Source: Nocardioides sp. Soil774 (GTDB taxonomy: Bacteria; Actinomycetota; Actinomycetes; Propionibacteriales; Nocardioidaceae). Taken from it: a stretch of DNA of 64,000 bases. The notes under the pieces were generated by a model that did not search any database, was not told the DNA's origin, and worked only from the letters and a program-made list of their open reading frames with translations. The stretch spans positions 92,467 through 156,466 of the forward strand of contig NZ_LMSM01000012.1 of assembly GCF_001428125.1 (NCBI RefSeq), in the 5' to 3' direction. Positions 33,202 to 40,116 of this stretch are shown in pieces (the stretch's first letter is position 1; each line of letters begins with the position of its first letter). The position numbers were made by a program, and so were the translations under genes.

Positions 33202-34986
33202 TCACCACTCGACGGGGAGACGCGACGGCTTGCCGCCGGTTGGCTCCACGCCGTAGCGGCCGAGCACGTAGCCCATGATCCGGGAGAAGACCGGGCCGGC
33301 CGTCGAGCCACCGCCCGCCTCGCCCTTGGGGGCGTGGATGACGACGTAGACGGTGAACCTGGCGTCGTCCGCCGGGGCGAAGCCGCCGAAGGAGACCGAC
33401 GTGCTGCCGTCGTAGAGGCCGGTGTCGGGGTTGACCCGCTGGGCGGTGCCGGTCTTGCCGGCGACGAGGTAGCCGGGCACCTGCGCCCGCGGCGCGACGC
33501 CGTCCTCGGGGTCGACGACCTTCTCCATCATCTTCGCGGTCGCGCGGGCGGCCTCCTTGCTGATCACGCGGGTGCGGGTCGCCACGTCGGTGCCGACGGT
33601 GGTGCCGTCGTCGGTGACCGCGCTGCCCTCGATAAGGCTCGGCGAGACGCGGACGCCGCCGTTGGCGACCGTGTTCACGGCCGCGGCCATCTGCGCCACG
33701 TTGACCGAGAGCGACTGGCCGAAGGCGACGCGGTCCTTGGTCTGCGAGGTCATGACCTCCCCGGGCGTCAGGATGCCGGGGGTCTCGCCGCGCACGCCGA
33801 TGTTGGTCTTCTGCCCGAGGCCGAAGCGCTGGAGGTAGGACACCAGCTGCGGCGGCGAGAACGCGTCGGCGGCCAGCACGGTGCCGATGTTGGAGGACTT
33901 CGCGATGATGCCGGCCAGCGTGAGCCGGATCATGCCGTGGTCGAACCAGTCGCCGATCGGCCGGTCCTGGCGCTGCAGGACGCCCGGCACCTTGAAGCGC
34001 TGGCGCGGGAAGGCCTTGCCCGCGTCGATGAGCGAGGAGGCCGTGAGCACCTTCTCGACCGACCCCGGCTCGTAGGTGTCGTTCATGGCGCGCGAGCCGA
34101 GGTCGTCCTCGTCGGCCTCGCCCGGCTTGTTGGCGTCGAAGGTGGGCACGTCGGCCAGCGCGAGGATCTCGCCCGTGCGGGTGTCCATCACGATCGCGGA
34201 GCCGCTCGCAGCGCTGTACTGCTGGACGGTCTGGGCCAGGACCTTCTGGGTGAACCACTGCAGGTCGCGGTCGATGGTGGTGCGCAGCGCGGTGCCGTTC
34301 TGCGCGGCCCGCAGCGTGCTCTCGCGCAGCGGGATGCGTACGCCCCGCCCGGAGGTCGACTGCCAGGTGGCCTCGCCGTCGACGCCGGCGAGCTGCTTGT
34401 CGAAGGTGCGCTCGAAGCCACCGAGGGGCTCGTCGGTGCCCATGTAGCCGAGCAGGTTGGCCGCGACGTCGCCGGCCGGGTAGTCGCGGATGGGGTCGTC
34501 CTGCAGGCTGATGCCGGAGAAGCCGGCCGCGTCGAGCTCGTCGAGGGTGTCGGACGCCAGGGTGCTCGGCACCCGGCGGGCGACGTACTCGTAGCGGCTG
34601 CCCTCGTTGCGCCCGCGCAGCGCGTTGAGCGTCTTGAAGTAGTCGATCGACAGCCGGTCGGACAGCAGGCGCGCGATCTCGGGGGCCCGGTCGGCGGTGA
34701 GGCTCGGGTCGGCGATGACCATCTTGCCCTTGATGGAGTCGGCCAGCGGCACGCCGTTGCGATCGAGGATGTCGCCGCGCTCTGCCACGAGCGTGACCCG
34801 GGCGGCGCCCTCGGCGGCGGCGCGGACGGCGTAGGACTGCGGGTCGACGCCCTGCAGCTGGACCAGCCGGGCGCCGAAGAACGACAGGACCATCGCGATC
34901 AGGACGAACCCGACGCGCAGGCGCATCATGGGCGCCCCCCGCGAGGCGCCGCGCTTGGCACTGCCGGTGGCGCGGGTGCTCGGCAC
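33202..34986 (-). CDS. ftsI: Septal transpeptidase FtsI (class B penicillin-binding protein)
   Basis: Cross-links septal peptidoglycan with FtsW. The 594-residue bitopic protein has one membrane helix (LRVGFVLIAMVLSFFGARLV), the dimerisation domain starting RGDILDRNGVPLADS, and the transpeptidase motifs: SxxK as SVEK in EPGSVEKVL near residue 309, SSN in AKSSNIGTV, and KTG in VAGKTGTAQ near 510. GTG 34986 is chosen because AGAGGG lies 6 bases upstream; TTG 35037 would add 17 residues without such a site. Confidence 0.96.
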   Translation of the reverse strand: MPSTRATGSAKRGASRGAPMMRLRVGFVLIAMVLSFFGARLVQLQGVDPQSYAVRAAAEGAARVTLVAERGDILDRNGVPLADSIKGKMVIADPSLTADRAPEIARLLSDRLSIDYFKTLNALRGRNEGSRYEYVARRVPSTLASDTLDELDAAGFSGISLQDDPIRDYPAGDVAANLLGYMGTDEPLGGFERTFDKQLAGVDGEATWQSTSGRGVRIPLRESTLRAAQNGTALRTTIDRDLQWFTQKVLAQTVQQYSAASGSAIVMDTRTGEILALADVPTFDANKPGEADEDDLGSRAMNDTYEPGSVEKVLTASSLIDAGKAFPRQRFKVPGVLQRQDRPIGDWFDHGMIRLTLAGIIAKSSNIGTVLAADAFSPPQLVSYLQRFGLGQKTNIGVRGETPGILTPGEVMTSQTKDRVAFGQSLSVNVAQMAAAVNTVANGGVRVSPSLIEGSAVTDDGTTVGTDVATRTRVISKEAARATAKMMEKVVDPEDGVAPRAQVPGYLVAGKTGTAQRVNPDTGLYDGSTSVSFGGFAPADDARFTVYVVIHAPKGEAGGGSTAGPVFSRIMGYVLGRYGVEPTGGKPSRLPVEW

Positions 34987-35076
34987 TGGTATCCCTCTTT
35001 CCGTGCCCCGGCGCTTACTCCGGAGCCTGTCGACCAAACTAGGTGGGGTGCGGCGCAGATCGGTGCGCGCGCGCCG

Positions 35077-35643
35077 TCACCGGTTGCGGTTCTTGCGGGC
35101 CTGCTTCTGGGTGGCGGTGGAGTCGGTGGCCGGCGTCGTCGGCTGCTCCGCAGCACTCGGGGCCGGCACGACGACCGTGGTCGGTGCGGGCGCCAGGACG
35201 GCGGGCTTGACGGGGGCCGGCGGCAGCAGCCGGAGGGCGTCCTCGCGGGTGGCGGGGGTGCGCACGCCGCTGGTCTTGCCCGTCTGGAGGTCGAGGAAGA
35301 CCGGCGCGGTCGGGATGACCATGCCCATCTCCTGTGCCTGCTGCGCGACCCGCTGCGGGTTGCGCAGCTCGTCGAGCTCCATGCGCAGCGTCTGCTCGCG
35401 GGCGGCCAGCGTGTCGGCCTCACCCTCGAGGGCGGAGGCGGTGAAGGACGCCTGCTGCATCGAGGTGTTGAACAGGAGCAGCCCGACGATGCCGCCGACC
35501 AGCACCAGGCTGACCAGGGTCACGAACGGGACGCGCGGGGCGCGACTGCGCACCCGCGGCACCACGGTGAGCCGGGCCCGGTCGACCGCCTCCTGGGCGA
35601 TCCGGGTGACTCGGGTGCGTGGCTGCAGGACGGGACTGCTCAT
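35077..35643 (-). CDS. ftsL: FtsL-like cell division protein
   Basis: A 188-residue bitopic protein with one membrane helix (PFVTLVSLVLVGGIVGLLLF) followed by a short coiled coil (SALEGEADTLAAREQTLRMELDEL) and a Pro/Ala/Thr-rich tail ending in a basic stretch. Position between rsmH and ftsI and the coiled-coil layout identify it as FtsL, a bridge between FtsQ and FtsW/FtsI. Sequence similarity across FtsL proteins is low, so the name rests mostly on context. Its ATG overlaps rsmH by 4 bases. Confidence 0.85.
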   Translation of the reverse strand: MSSPVLQPRTRVTRIAQEAVDRARLTVVPRVRSRAPRVPFVTLVSLVLVGGIVGLLLFNTSMQQASFTASALEGEADTLAAREQTLRMELDELRNPQRVAQQAQEMGMVIPTAPVFLDLQTGKTSGVRTPATREDALRLLPPAPVKPAVLAPAPTTVVVPAPSAAEQPTTPATDSTATQKQARKNRNR

Positions 35644-36644
35644 CGGACGGCTCCAGGGGGAAGGAAGCGGGAGGCGGATCGGGAGGCGGGTCGTGAGGCC
35701 GGCAGCACACGCTCGACGGCGCGCAACCGGACGGATGCTGCTCGGGGGTTCTCGGCGATCTCGTGCTCGTCGGCGCGCTCGGCCCCCCGGGTGACCAGGC
35801 GCAGCGCGGGCTCGGCCCCCTCGGGGACGAACGGCAGGTCCGGGGGCACGTCGAGGCGGGTGGCGTCGGCGAACGCGCGCTTGACCAGGCGGTCCTCCAG
35901 GGAGTGGTAGGACTCCACGACCACGCGGCCGCCCACCCCGATGGCCTCGATCGAGGCCGGGATCGCGCGGCGCAGCACGGCGAGCTCGTCGTTGACGGCC
36001 ATCCGCAGCGCCTGGAAGGTGCGCTTGGCGGGGTGTCCCCCCGTGCGGCGGGCCGGGGCCGGGATGGTGGCGTAGAGCAGCTCGACCAGGTCGGCGCTGG
36101 TGCTGAACGGCGTCGTCTCGCGACGGCGTACGACCTCGCGGGCGATCTTGCTGGCGAACTTCTCCTCGCCGTACTCGCGCAGGATGCGGGTGAGCTCCTG
36201 CGCGGTCGCGGTGTTGAGGAGGTCGGCGGCGGTCTGGCCCGTGGTGGGGTCCATGCGCATGTCGAGCGGGGCGTCCTCGGAGTAGGCGAAGCCGCGCTCG
36301 CGGACGTCGAGCTGCATCGAGGACACGCCCAGGTCGAAGAACACCGCGTCGACGTGGTCGAGCCCGAGCGAGCCGATCACCTCGGGCAGCTCGTCGTAGA
36401 CCGCGTGCACGGCCGTGAAGCGCTCGCCGTGCGCGGCCAGGCGCTCGCGCGACATCTGCAGCGCCGCCGGGTCGCGGTCGATGCCGATGACGCGTGCGTC
36501 CGGGAGGCGCTCCAGGACGGCCTCGCTGTGGCCGCCGAGCCCGAGGGTGCAGTCGACGTAGACGGAGCCGGGCTCGGACAGGGCAGGCGCCAGCAGGGCG
36601 ACGACCCGGTCGAGCAGCACCGGGGCGTGGCTGGGAGTGATCAT
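35640..36644 (-). CDS. rsmH: 16S rRNA (cytosine(1402)-N4)-methyltransferase RsmH
   Basis: Methylates N4 of C1402 in the ribosomal P site. The 334-residue protein has SHAPVLLDRVV, the SAM motif YVDCTLGLGGHSEAVLE, IGIDRDPAAL, DLGVSSMQLD and the C-terminal VVESYHSLEDRLVKRAF. It starts at ATG 36644, 4 bases after the stop of the small membrane protein, and overlaps ftsL by 4 bases. Confidence 0.97.
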   Translation of the reverse strand: MITPSHAPVLLDRVVALLAPALSEPGSVYVDCTLGLGGHSEAVLERLPDARVIGIDRDPAALQMSRERLAAHGERFTAVHAVYDELPEVIGSLGLDHVDAVFFDLGVSSMQLDVRERGFAYSEDAPLDMRMDPTTGQTAADLLNTATAQELTRILREYGEEKFASKIAREVVRRRETTPFSTSADLVELLYATIPAPARRTGGHPAKRTFQALRMAVNDELAVLRRAIPASIEAIGVGGRVVVESYHSLEDRLVKRAFADATRLDVPPDLPFVPEGAEPALRLVTRGAERADEHEIAENPRAASVRLRAVERVLPASRPASRSASRFLPPGAVR

Positions 36645-36648
36645 CGAG

Positions 36649-36840
36649 TCAGCCCTGGGAGCCCAGGTGCGTCAGCAGCAGCAGCGCGAGGGCCAGCGAG
36701 GAGGCGGTGGCCGCGGAGAAGGCGATCAGGGCGGCGGCGTCGCGGGCCTGGTCGCGCACCCGCAGCGGCGCGGATGCCGTCGTGCGTCCCAAGGGCTGGG
36801 TGGTGCTCATGGTCTCGACCCCACTGGTTGCTGTGCTCAT
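36649..36840 (-). CDS. Small single-helix membrane protein in the dcw cluster
   Basis: A 63-residue frame (or 53 residues if ATG 36810 is used). It has a polar, Thr/Ser-rich N-terminus, a basic stretch PLRVRDQARDAAAL, and one hydrophobic helix (FSAATASSLALALLLLTHLG) at the C-terminus. It ends 4 bases before rsmH, suggesting co-translation. The codon choice is as GC-rich at third positions as its neighbours. I do not recognise a family; a tail-anchored division-associated peptide is possible. Confidence 0.6.
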   Translation of the reverse strand: MSTATSGVETMSTTQPLGRTTASAPLRVRDQARDAAALIAFSAATASSLALALLLLTHLGSQG

Positions 36841-37085
36841 GACGTGCTCGGCTGGTGCTGGCGGTGCTGGTCTGTGTTGGCGGTGCGGCTGACACTCCCC
36901 ACGCCTGACTGGCACGGGGCGAGCCGCCGCACCAGGTCCCTGCCCGCTCCCAGGTGTTGGGGAAGGCCCTCTGGTGCCGGGGAAGTGCCCCAGATGGCCA
37001 CGCGAGGGAGCGGGCTCGAGACCTGGTGATGCGGGTCGCGATGTCAGCTGTGGAGTTGTCGGGCGGTGGACCAGGTGCGGGTGGA
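36841..37085 (-). other. 245-bp non-coding gap between mraZ and the small membrane protein
   Basis: No open frame with a good start, no promoter and no clear terminator was seen. It is probably an untranslated part of the mraZ-rsmH transcript. Confidence 0.4.
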
Positions 37086-37514
37086 TCAGATGCCGGGGAA
37101 GACCTCGTCGCTCAGCTCGGAGAACTTCTGCTCCTGCTCCTCGGAGTAGGTGGCCCACGCGGTCGGGTCCCAGATCTCGATGCGGTTCATGGAGCCGATG
37201 ACGACGCACTCCTTGCGGAGCGAGGCGTACTCCCGCAGCGGGGCCGGGATGTTGATGCGTCCCTGCTTGTCCGGCACCTCCTGGCTGGCGGCGGCGAACA
37301 GCATGCGGACGTAGTCACGGGTGTTCTTCTGCGTGACCGGCGCCTCGCGGAGCCGATCGGTGAGCCGGCCGAAGTCCTCCAGCGACCAGACGGTGAGGCA
37401 GCGCTCCTGCCCCCTGGTCACCACGAGTCCCTCCGTCAGCTCGTCCCTGAACTTCGCCGGGAGGAAGAGCCGTCCCTTCTCGTCGAGCTTGGGCGTGTAG
37501 GTGCCGAAGAACAT
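37086..37514 (-). CDS. mraZ: Transcriptional regulator MraZ
   Basis: A DNA-binding protein of the AbrB-like MraZ family that regulates the dcw cluster. The 142-residue protein has two repeated units: GTYTPKLDEKGRLFLPAKFRDEL and AASQEVPDKQGRINIPAPLREYA, each with the DxxGR motif. ATG 37514 has GGAGG about 6 bases upstream. Four GTGG repeats in its promoter (37551-37590) are probably its own operator. Confidence 0.97.
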   Translation of the reverse strand: MFFGTYTPKLDEKGRLFLPAKFRDELTEGLVVTRGQERCLTVWSLEDFGRLTDRLREAPVTQKNTRDYVRMLFAAASQEVPDKQGRINIPAPLREYASLRKECVVIGSMNRIEIWDPTAWATYSEEQEQKFSELSDEVFPGI

Positions 37515-37550
37515 CCGGCACCTCCACTGGCTCGGCGGGCAGATCGACCC

Positions 37551-37590
37551 TGTCCCCCACTTCGCACCACACTACTCCACTTCACTCCAC
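37551..37590 (-). promoter_or_regulatory. MraZ box: four GTGG repeats with 10-bp period
   Basis: On the minus strand four consecutive 10-base units each begin GTGG (GTGGAGTGAA, GTGGAGTAGT, GTGGTGCGAA, GTGGGGGACA). MraZ is known to bind direct repeats of this type, with one turn of helix between them. The first two units lie in the -35/-10 spacer of the mraZ promoter and the others cover the start-site region, an arrangement expected for autorepression. Confidence 0.8.
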
Positions 37591-37596
37591 CGTCAA
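37569..37596 (-). promoter_or_regulatory. mraZ / dcw promoter (TTGACG N16 TAGTGT)
   Basis: TTGACG (37591-37596) and TAGTGT (37569-37574) are separated by 16 bases. It is one of the best promoter matches in the window. Transcription would start about 50 bases before the mraZ ATG. Confidence 0.65.
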
Positions 37597-37865
37597 CCAG
37601 AACGAGCGTGTTTCGCGGTCGTTTTTCGCCCGTGCCGCGCTTCTCCGGTCCCGGGTGGTGCGCCGCTCGTCGAGCGCGGCGAGCGTCGATCCACGCTCAG
37701 CGGCGCCTGCGGGGACCCGGGGTGGAGCGCCGGTGGGGGACGTACGCCGCCACTGGTGGGGGGAAGTGGGGCATCCGGGCGCGAGCGAGCGTTCGCGTGG
37801 GCTGTGGACGGGTATGTTGCGCGCACCACATACCGTGGGGTGGAACGAACGAGGGGATGGCAAGC

Positions 37866-38855
37866 GTGACCACTGGGCCAACCGAGCGGGCATCCGGACC
37901 GGCACCCGACCTGGACACAGTGCGCAGGGTGACCAGCGCCGTCCGCCACAACATCGAGCGCGTGATCGCCGGCAAGCCCGACGTCGTCAACGCCGCCCTC
38001 GTGGTGCTGCTCGCCGAGGGCCACCTGCTGATCGAGGACGTCCCGGGCGTGGGCAAGACCCAGCTCAGCAAGGCCCTCGCGCGCAGCATCGACTGCACGG
38101 TGCGCCGCATCCAGTTCACCCCGGACCTGCTGCCCTCCGACGTCACGGGCGTGTCGGTGTTCAACCAGGACACCCGTGAGTTCGAGTTCCGTCCCGGCGG
38201 GGTCTTCGCCAACATCGTGGTGGGCGACGAGATCAACCGCGCCTCCCCCAAGACCCAGTCCGCCCTGCTCGAGGCCATGGAGGAGCGCCAGGTCACCGTC
38301 GACAACGCGACCTACATGCTCGAGAAGCCGTTCATGGTCATCGCCACCCAGAACCCGATCGAGATGGAGGGCACCTACGCCCTCCCCGAGGCGCAGCGCG
38401 ACCGCTTCATGGCGCGGGTCTCGGTGGGCTACCCCGTCGAGTCCGCGGAGATCGCGATGCTCGAGGGCCACACAGCCCACAACCCCCTCGACGAGCTCGA
38501 GCCGGTCACCAACGCGGGCGAGCTCCGCAAGGTCATCGAGATCGTCGGCCGGGTCCACGTGTCGTCGGCCGTCCACCGCTACGCCGTCGCGCTCACCACC
38601 GCCACCCGGTCGAGCAACGACCTCCACCTCGGCGCCTCGCCCCGCGCGACCCTGCACCTCGTGCGCGCCGCGAAGGCGGTGGCCGCGACCCAGGGCCGCG
38701 ACTACGTCCTGCCCGACGACATCCACGGGATCACCTCCCCCGTGCTCGCCCACCGCCTGCTGCCCAACGTGGAAGCGACGATGAGCGGGCGCACCACCTC
38801 GGCGATCCTGTCCGGGATCGTCGAGTCGGTCCCCGTCCCCGACGCCCGTGCGTGA
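37866..38855 (+). CDS. MoxR family AAA ATPase
   Basis: A 329-residue AAA ATPase with Walker A EDVPGVGKTQLSKAL, Walker B NIVVGDEINRASPKTQ, the MoxR segment ALLEAMEERQVTVD and sensor motifs TQNPIEMEGTYALPEAQRDRF. MoxR proteins act as chaperones that activate protein complexes, usually encoded with DUF58 proteins. GTG 37866 is preferred since GAGGGG lies 9 bases upstream; ATG 37857 in the same frame is immediately next to that site. The gene overlaps the DUF58 gene by 8 bases and diverges from mraZ. Confidence 0.93.
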   Translation: MTTGPTERASGPAPDLDTVRRVTSAVRHNIERVIAGKPDVVNAALVVLLAEGHLLIEDVPGVGKTQLSKALARSIDCTVRRIQFTPDLLPSDVTGVSVFNQDTREFEFRPGGVFANIVVGDEINRASPKTQSALLEAMEERQVTVDNATYMLEKPFMVIATQNPIEMEGTYALPEAQRDRFMARVSVGYPVESAEIAMLEGHTAHNPLDELEPVTNAGELRKVIEIVGRVHVSSAVHRYAVALTTATRSSNDLHLGASPRATLHLVRAAKAVAATQGRDYVLPDDIHGITSPVLAHRLLPNVEATMSGRTTSAILSGIVESVPVPDARA

Positions 38856-40116
38856 GGCGCTCGCTGCCCTGACCGTCCGCGGACGGGCATTCCTCGCCGC
38901 CGGCACCACGACGATCGTCGCGGCGATCGTGGTCGGCCACTCCTCCGTCGTACGGATCGGGGTGCTGGTCGCTGTGCTGCCGCTGCTGACGGCGTGGTGG
39001 GTCGGCCGCGCGCGCTACCGCCTCGCGCTGGTGCGCACCGTCTCCCCCCAGCTCGTCGTGGCCGGTCAGCCCGCCACCGTCGAGCTCACCGTCTCCAACG
39101 AGTCGCGCACGCCGACCGGCGTGCTGCTGCTCGAGGAGCGTCTCCCCTACGTCCTGGGCACCCGTCCGCGCTTCGTGCTCGAGGGCTTGGGACACGGGTG
39201 GCGCCGGCACGCGACCTACCAGGTGCGCTCGGAGCTGCGGGGGCAGTTCGACATCGGTCCCATGTCGGTGCGCGTCACCGACCCGTTCGGCCTCGTCGAG
39301 CTCGGCCGCACCTTCCACGCCACGACCCGGCTGACCGTCACCCCGAGGACCATCGCGCTGCCCAACATCCCGCTGGGCGGGGCCTGGACCGGCTCGGGCG
39401 ACAACCGCCCGCGCGCCTTCGCCAGCGGCAGCGCCGAGGACGTGACGGTCCGTGAGTACCGTCGCGGCGACGACCTGCGTCGCGTGCACTGGCGCAGCTC
39501 GGCGCGCACCGGCGAGCTGATGGTGCGTCGCGAGGAGCAGCCCTGGCAGTCGCGCGCCACGGTCTTCCTCGACAACCGCGGCACCTCGCACCGCGGCCAG
39601 GGTGCGGCCAGCTCGCTCGAGGGTGCGGTGTCCGCGGCGGCCTCGATCGCGGTCCACCTCGCCCACCACGGCTACACCGTGCGTCTCGTGACCGCCTCCG
39701 GCGACAGCCGCGAGACGCAGTGGCACTCCCATGCGGCCGACGCGAGCACCGTGCCGCTGCTGGAGTCGCTGGCGGTCGTGCAGCTCGACCACTCCCCCGC
39801 GCCCGACACCCAGTGGCTGGCCGAGCCCGGCCACGGCGGCCTCGTGGTCGGGGTGTTCGGCGCGCTGGTCGACCACGACCTCCCGTTCCTGCGCCGGCTC
39901 CAGCACCACGCGTCGTCCAGCCTGGCCATCGCCCTCGACGTCGACGCCTGGGCGCCGCACCTCCCGCCCCAGCCCGGCGCCGGCGCGGCGGCCCACCTCA
40001 CCTCGGCCGGGTGGCGCTCGGTCACCCTCGGCCCCCGCGACCGGCTCGACACCGCCTGGCAGGAGCTCGGTCTCATGTCGAGCCGAGCCACCGCCTCGAC
40101 GGGGGCCGCGCGATGA
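38848..40116 (+). CDS. DUF58 domain-containing membrane protein
   Basis: A 422-residue protein with two N-terminal membrane helices (FLAAGTTTIVAAIVVGH and VLVAVLPLLTAWWVG), a beta-sandwich-like region (VAGQPATVELTVSNESRTPTG), and the DUF58 core with RAFASGSAEDVTVREYRRGDDLRRVHWRSSARTGELMVRREE, related to the VWA fold. It lies between the MoxR ATPase and the transglutaminase, overlapping both (8 and 4 bases), the classic three-gene set. The function is unknown. Confidence 0.9.
   Translation: MREALAALTVRGRAFLAAGTTTIVAAIVVGHSSVVRIGVLVAVLPLLTAWWVGRARYRLALVRTVSPQLVVAGQPATVELTVSNESRTPTGVLLLEERLPYVLGTRPRFVLEGLGHGWRRHATYQVRSELRGQFDIGPMSVRVTDPFGLVELGRTFHATTRLTVTPRTIALPNIPLGGAWTGSGDNRPRAFASGSAEDVTVREYRRGDDLRRVHWRSSARTGELMVRREEQPWQSRATVFLDNRGTSHRGQGAASSLEGAVSAAASIAVHLAHHGYTVRLVTASGDSRETQWHSHAADASTVPLLESLAVVQLDHSPAPDTQWLAEPGHGGLVVGVFGALVDHDLPFLRRLQHHASSSLAIALDVDAWAPHLPPQPGAGAAAHLTSAGWRSVTLGPRDRLDTAWQELGLMSSRATASTGAAR

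Larger units (their letters stand above)
37515..37865. other. Divergent control region between mraZ and the MoxR gene
   Basis: This 351-bp region holds the mraZ promoter and MraZ box on the minus side. The remaining stretch toward the MoxR gene has no convincing coding frame. Near the MoxR start, TATGTT and TACCGT hexamers are possible -10 elements on the plus strand, without clear -35 partners. Confidence 0.5.

Noticed and set aside
31649..34258. A single frame covering murE and half of ftsI
   Set aside because: The part before GTG 33184 is out of phase with ftsI, which has clear penicillin-binding motifs in its own frame. murE alone has the correct family length.
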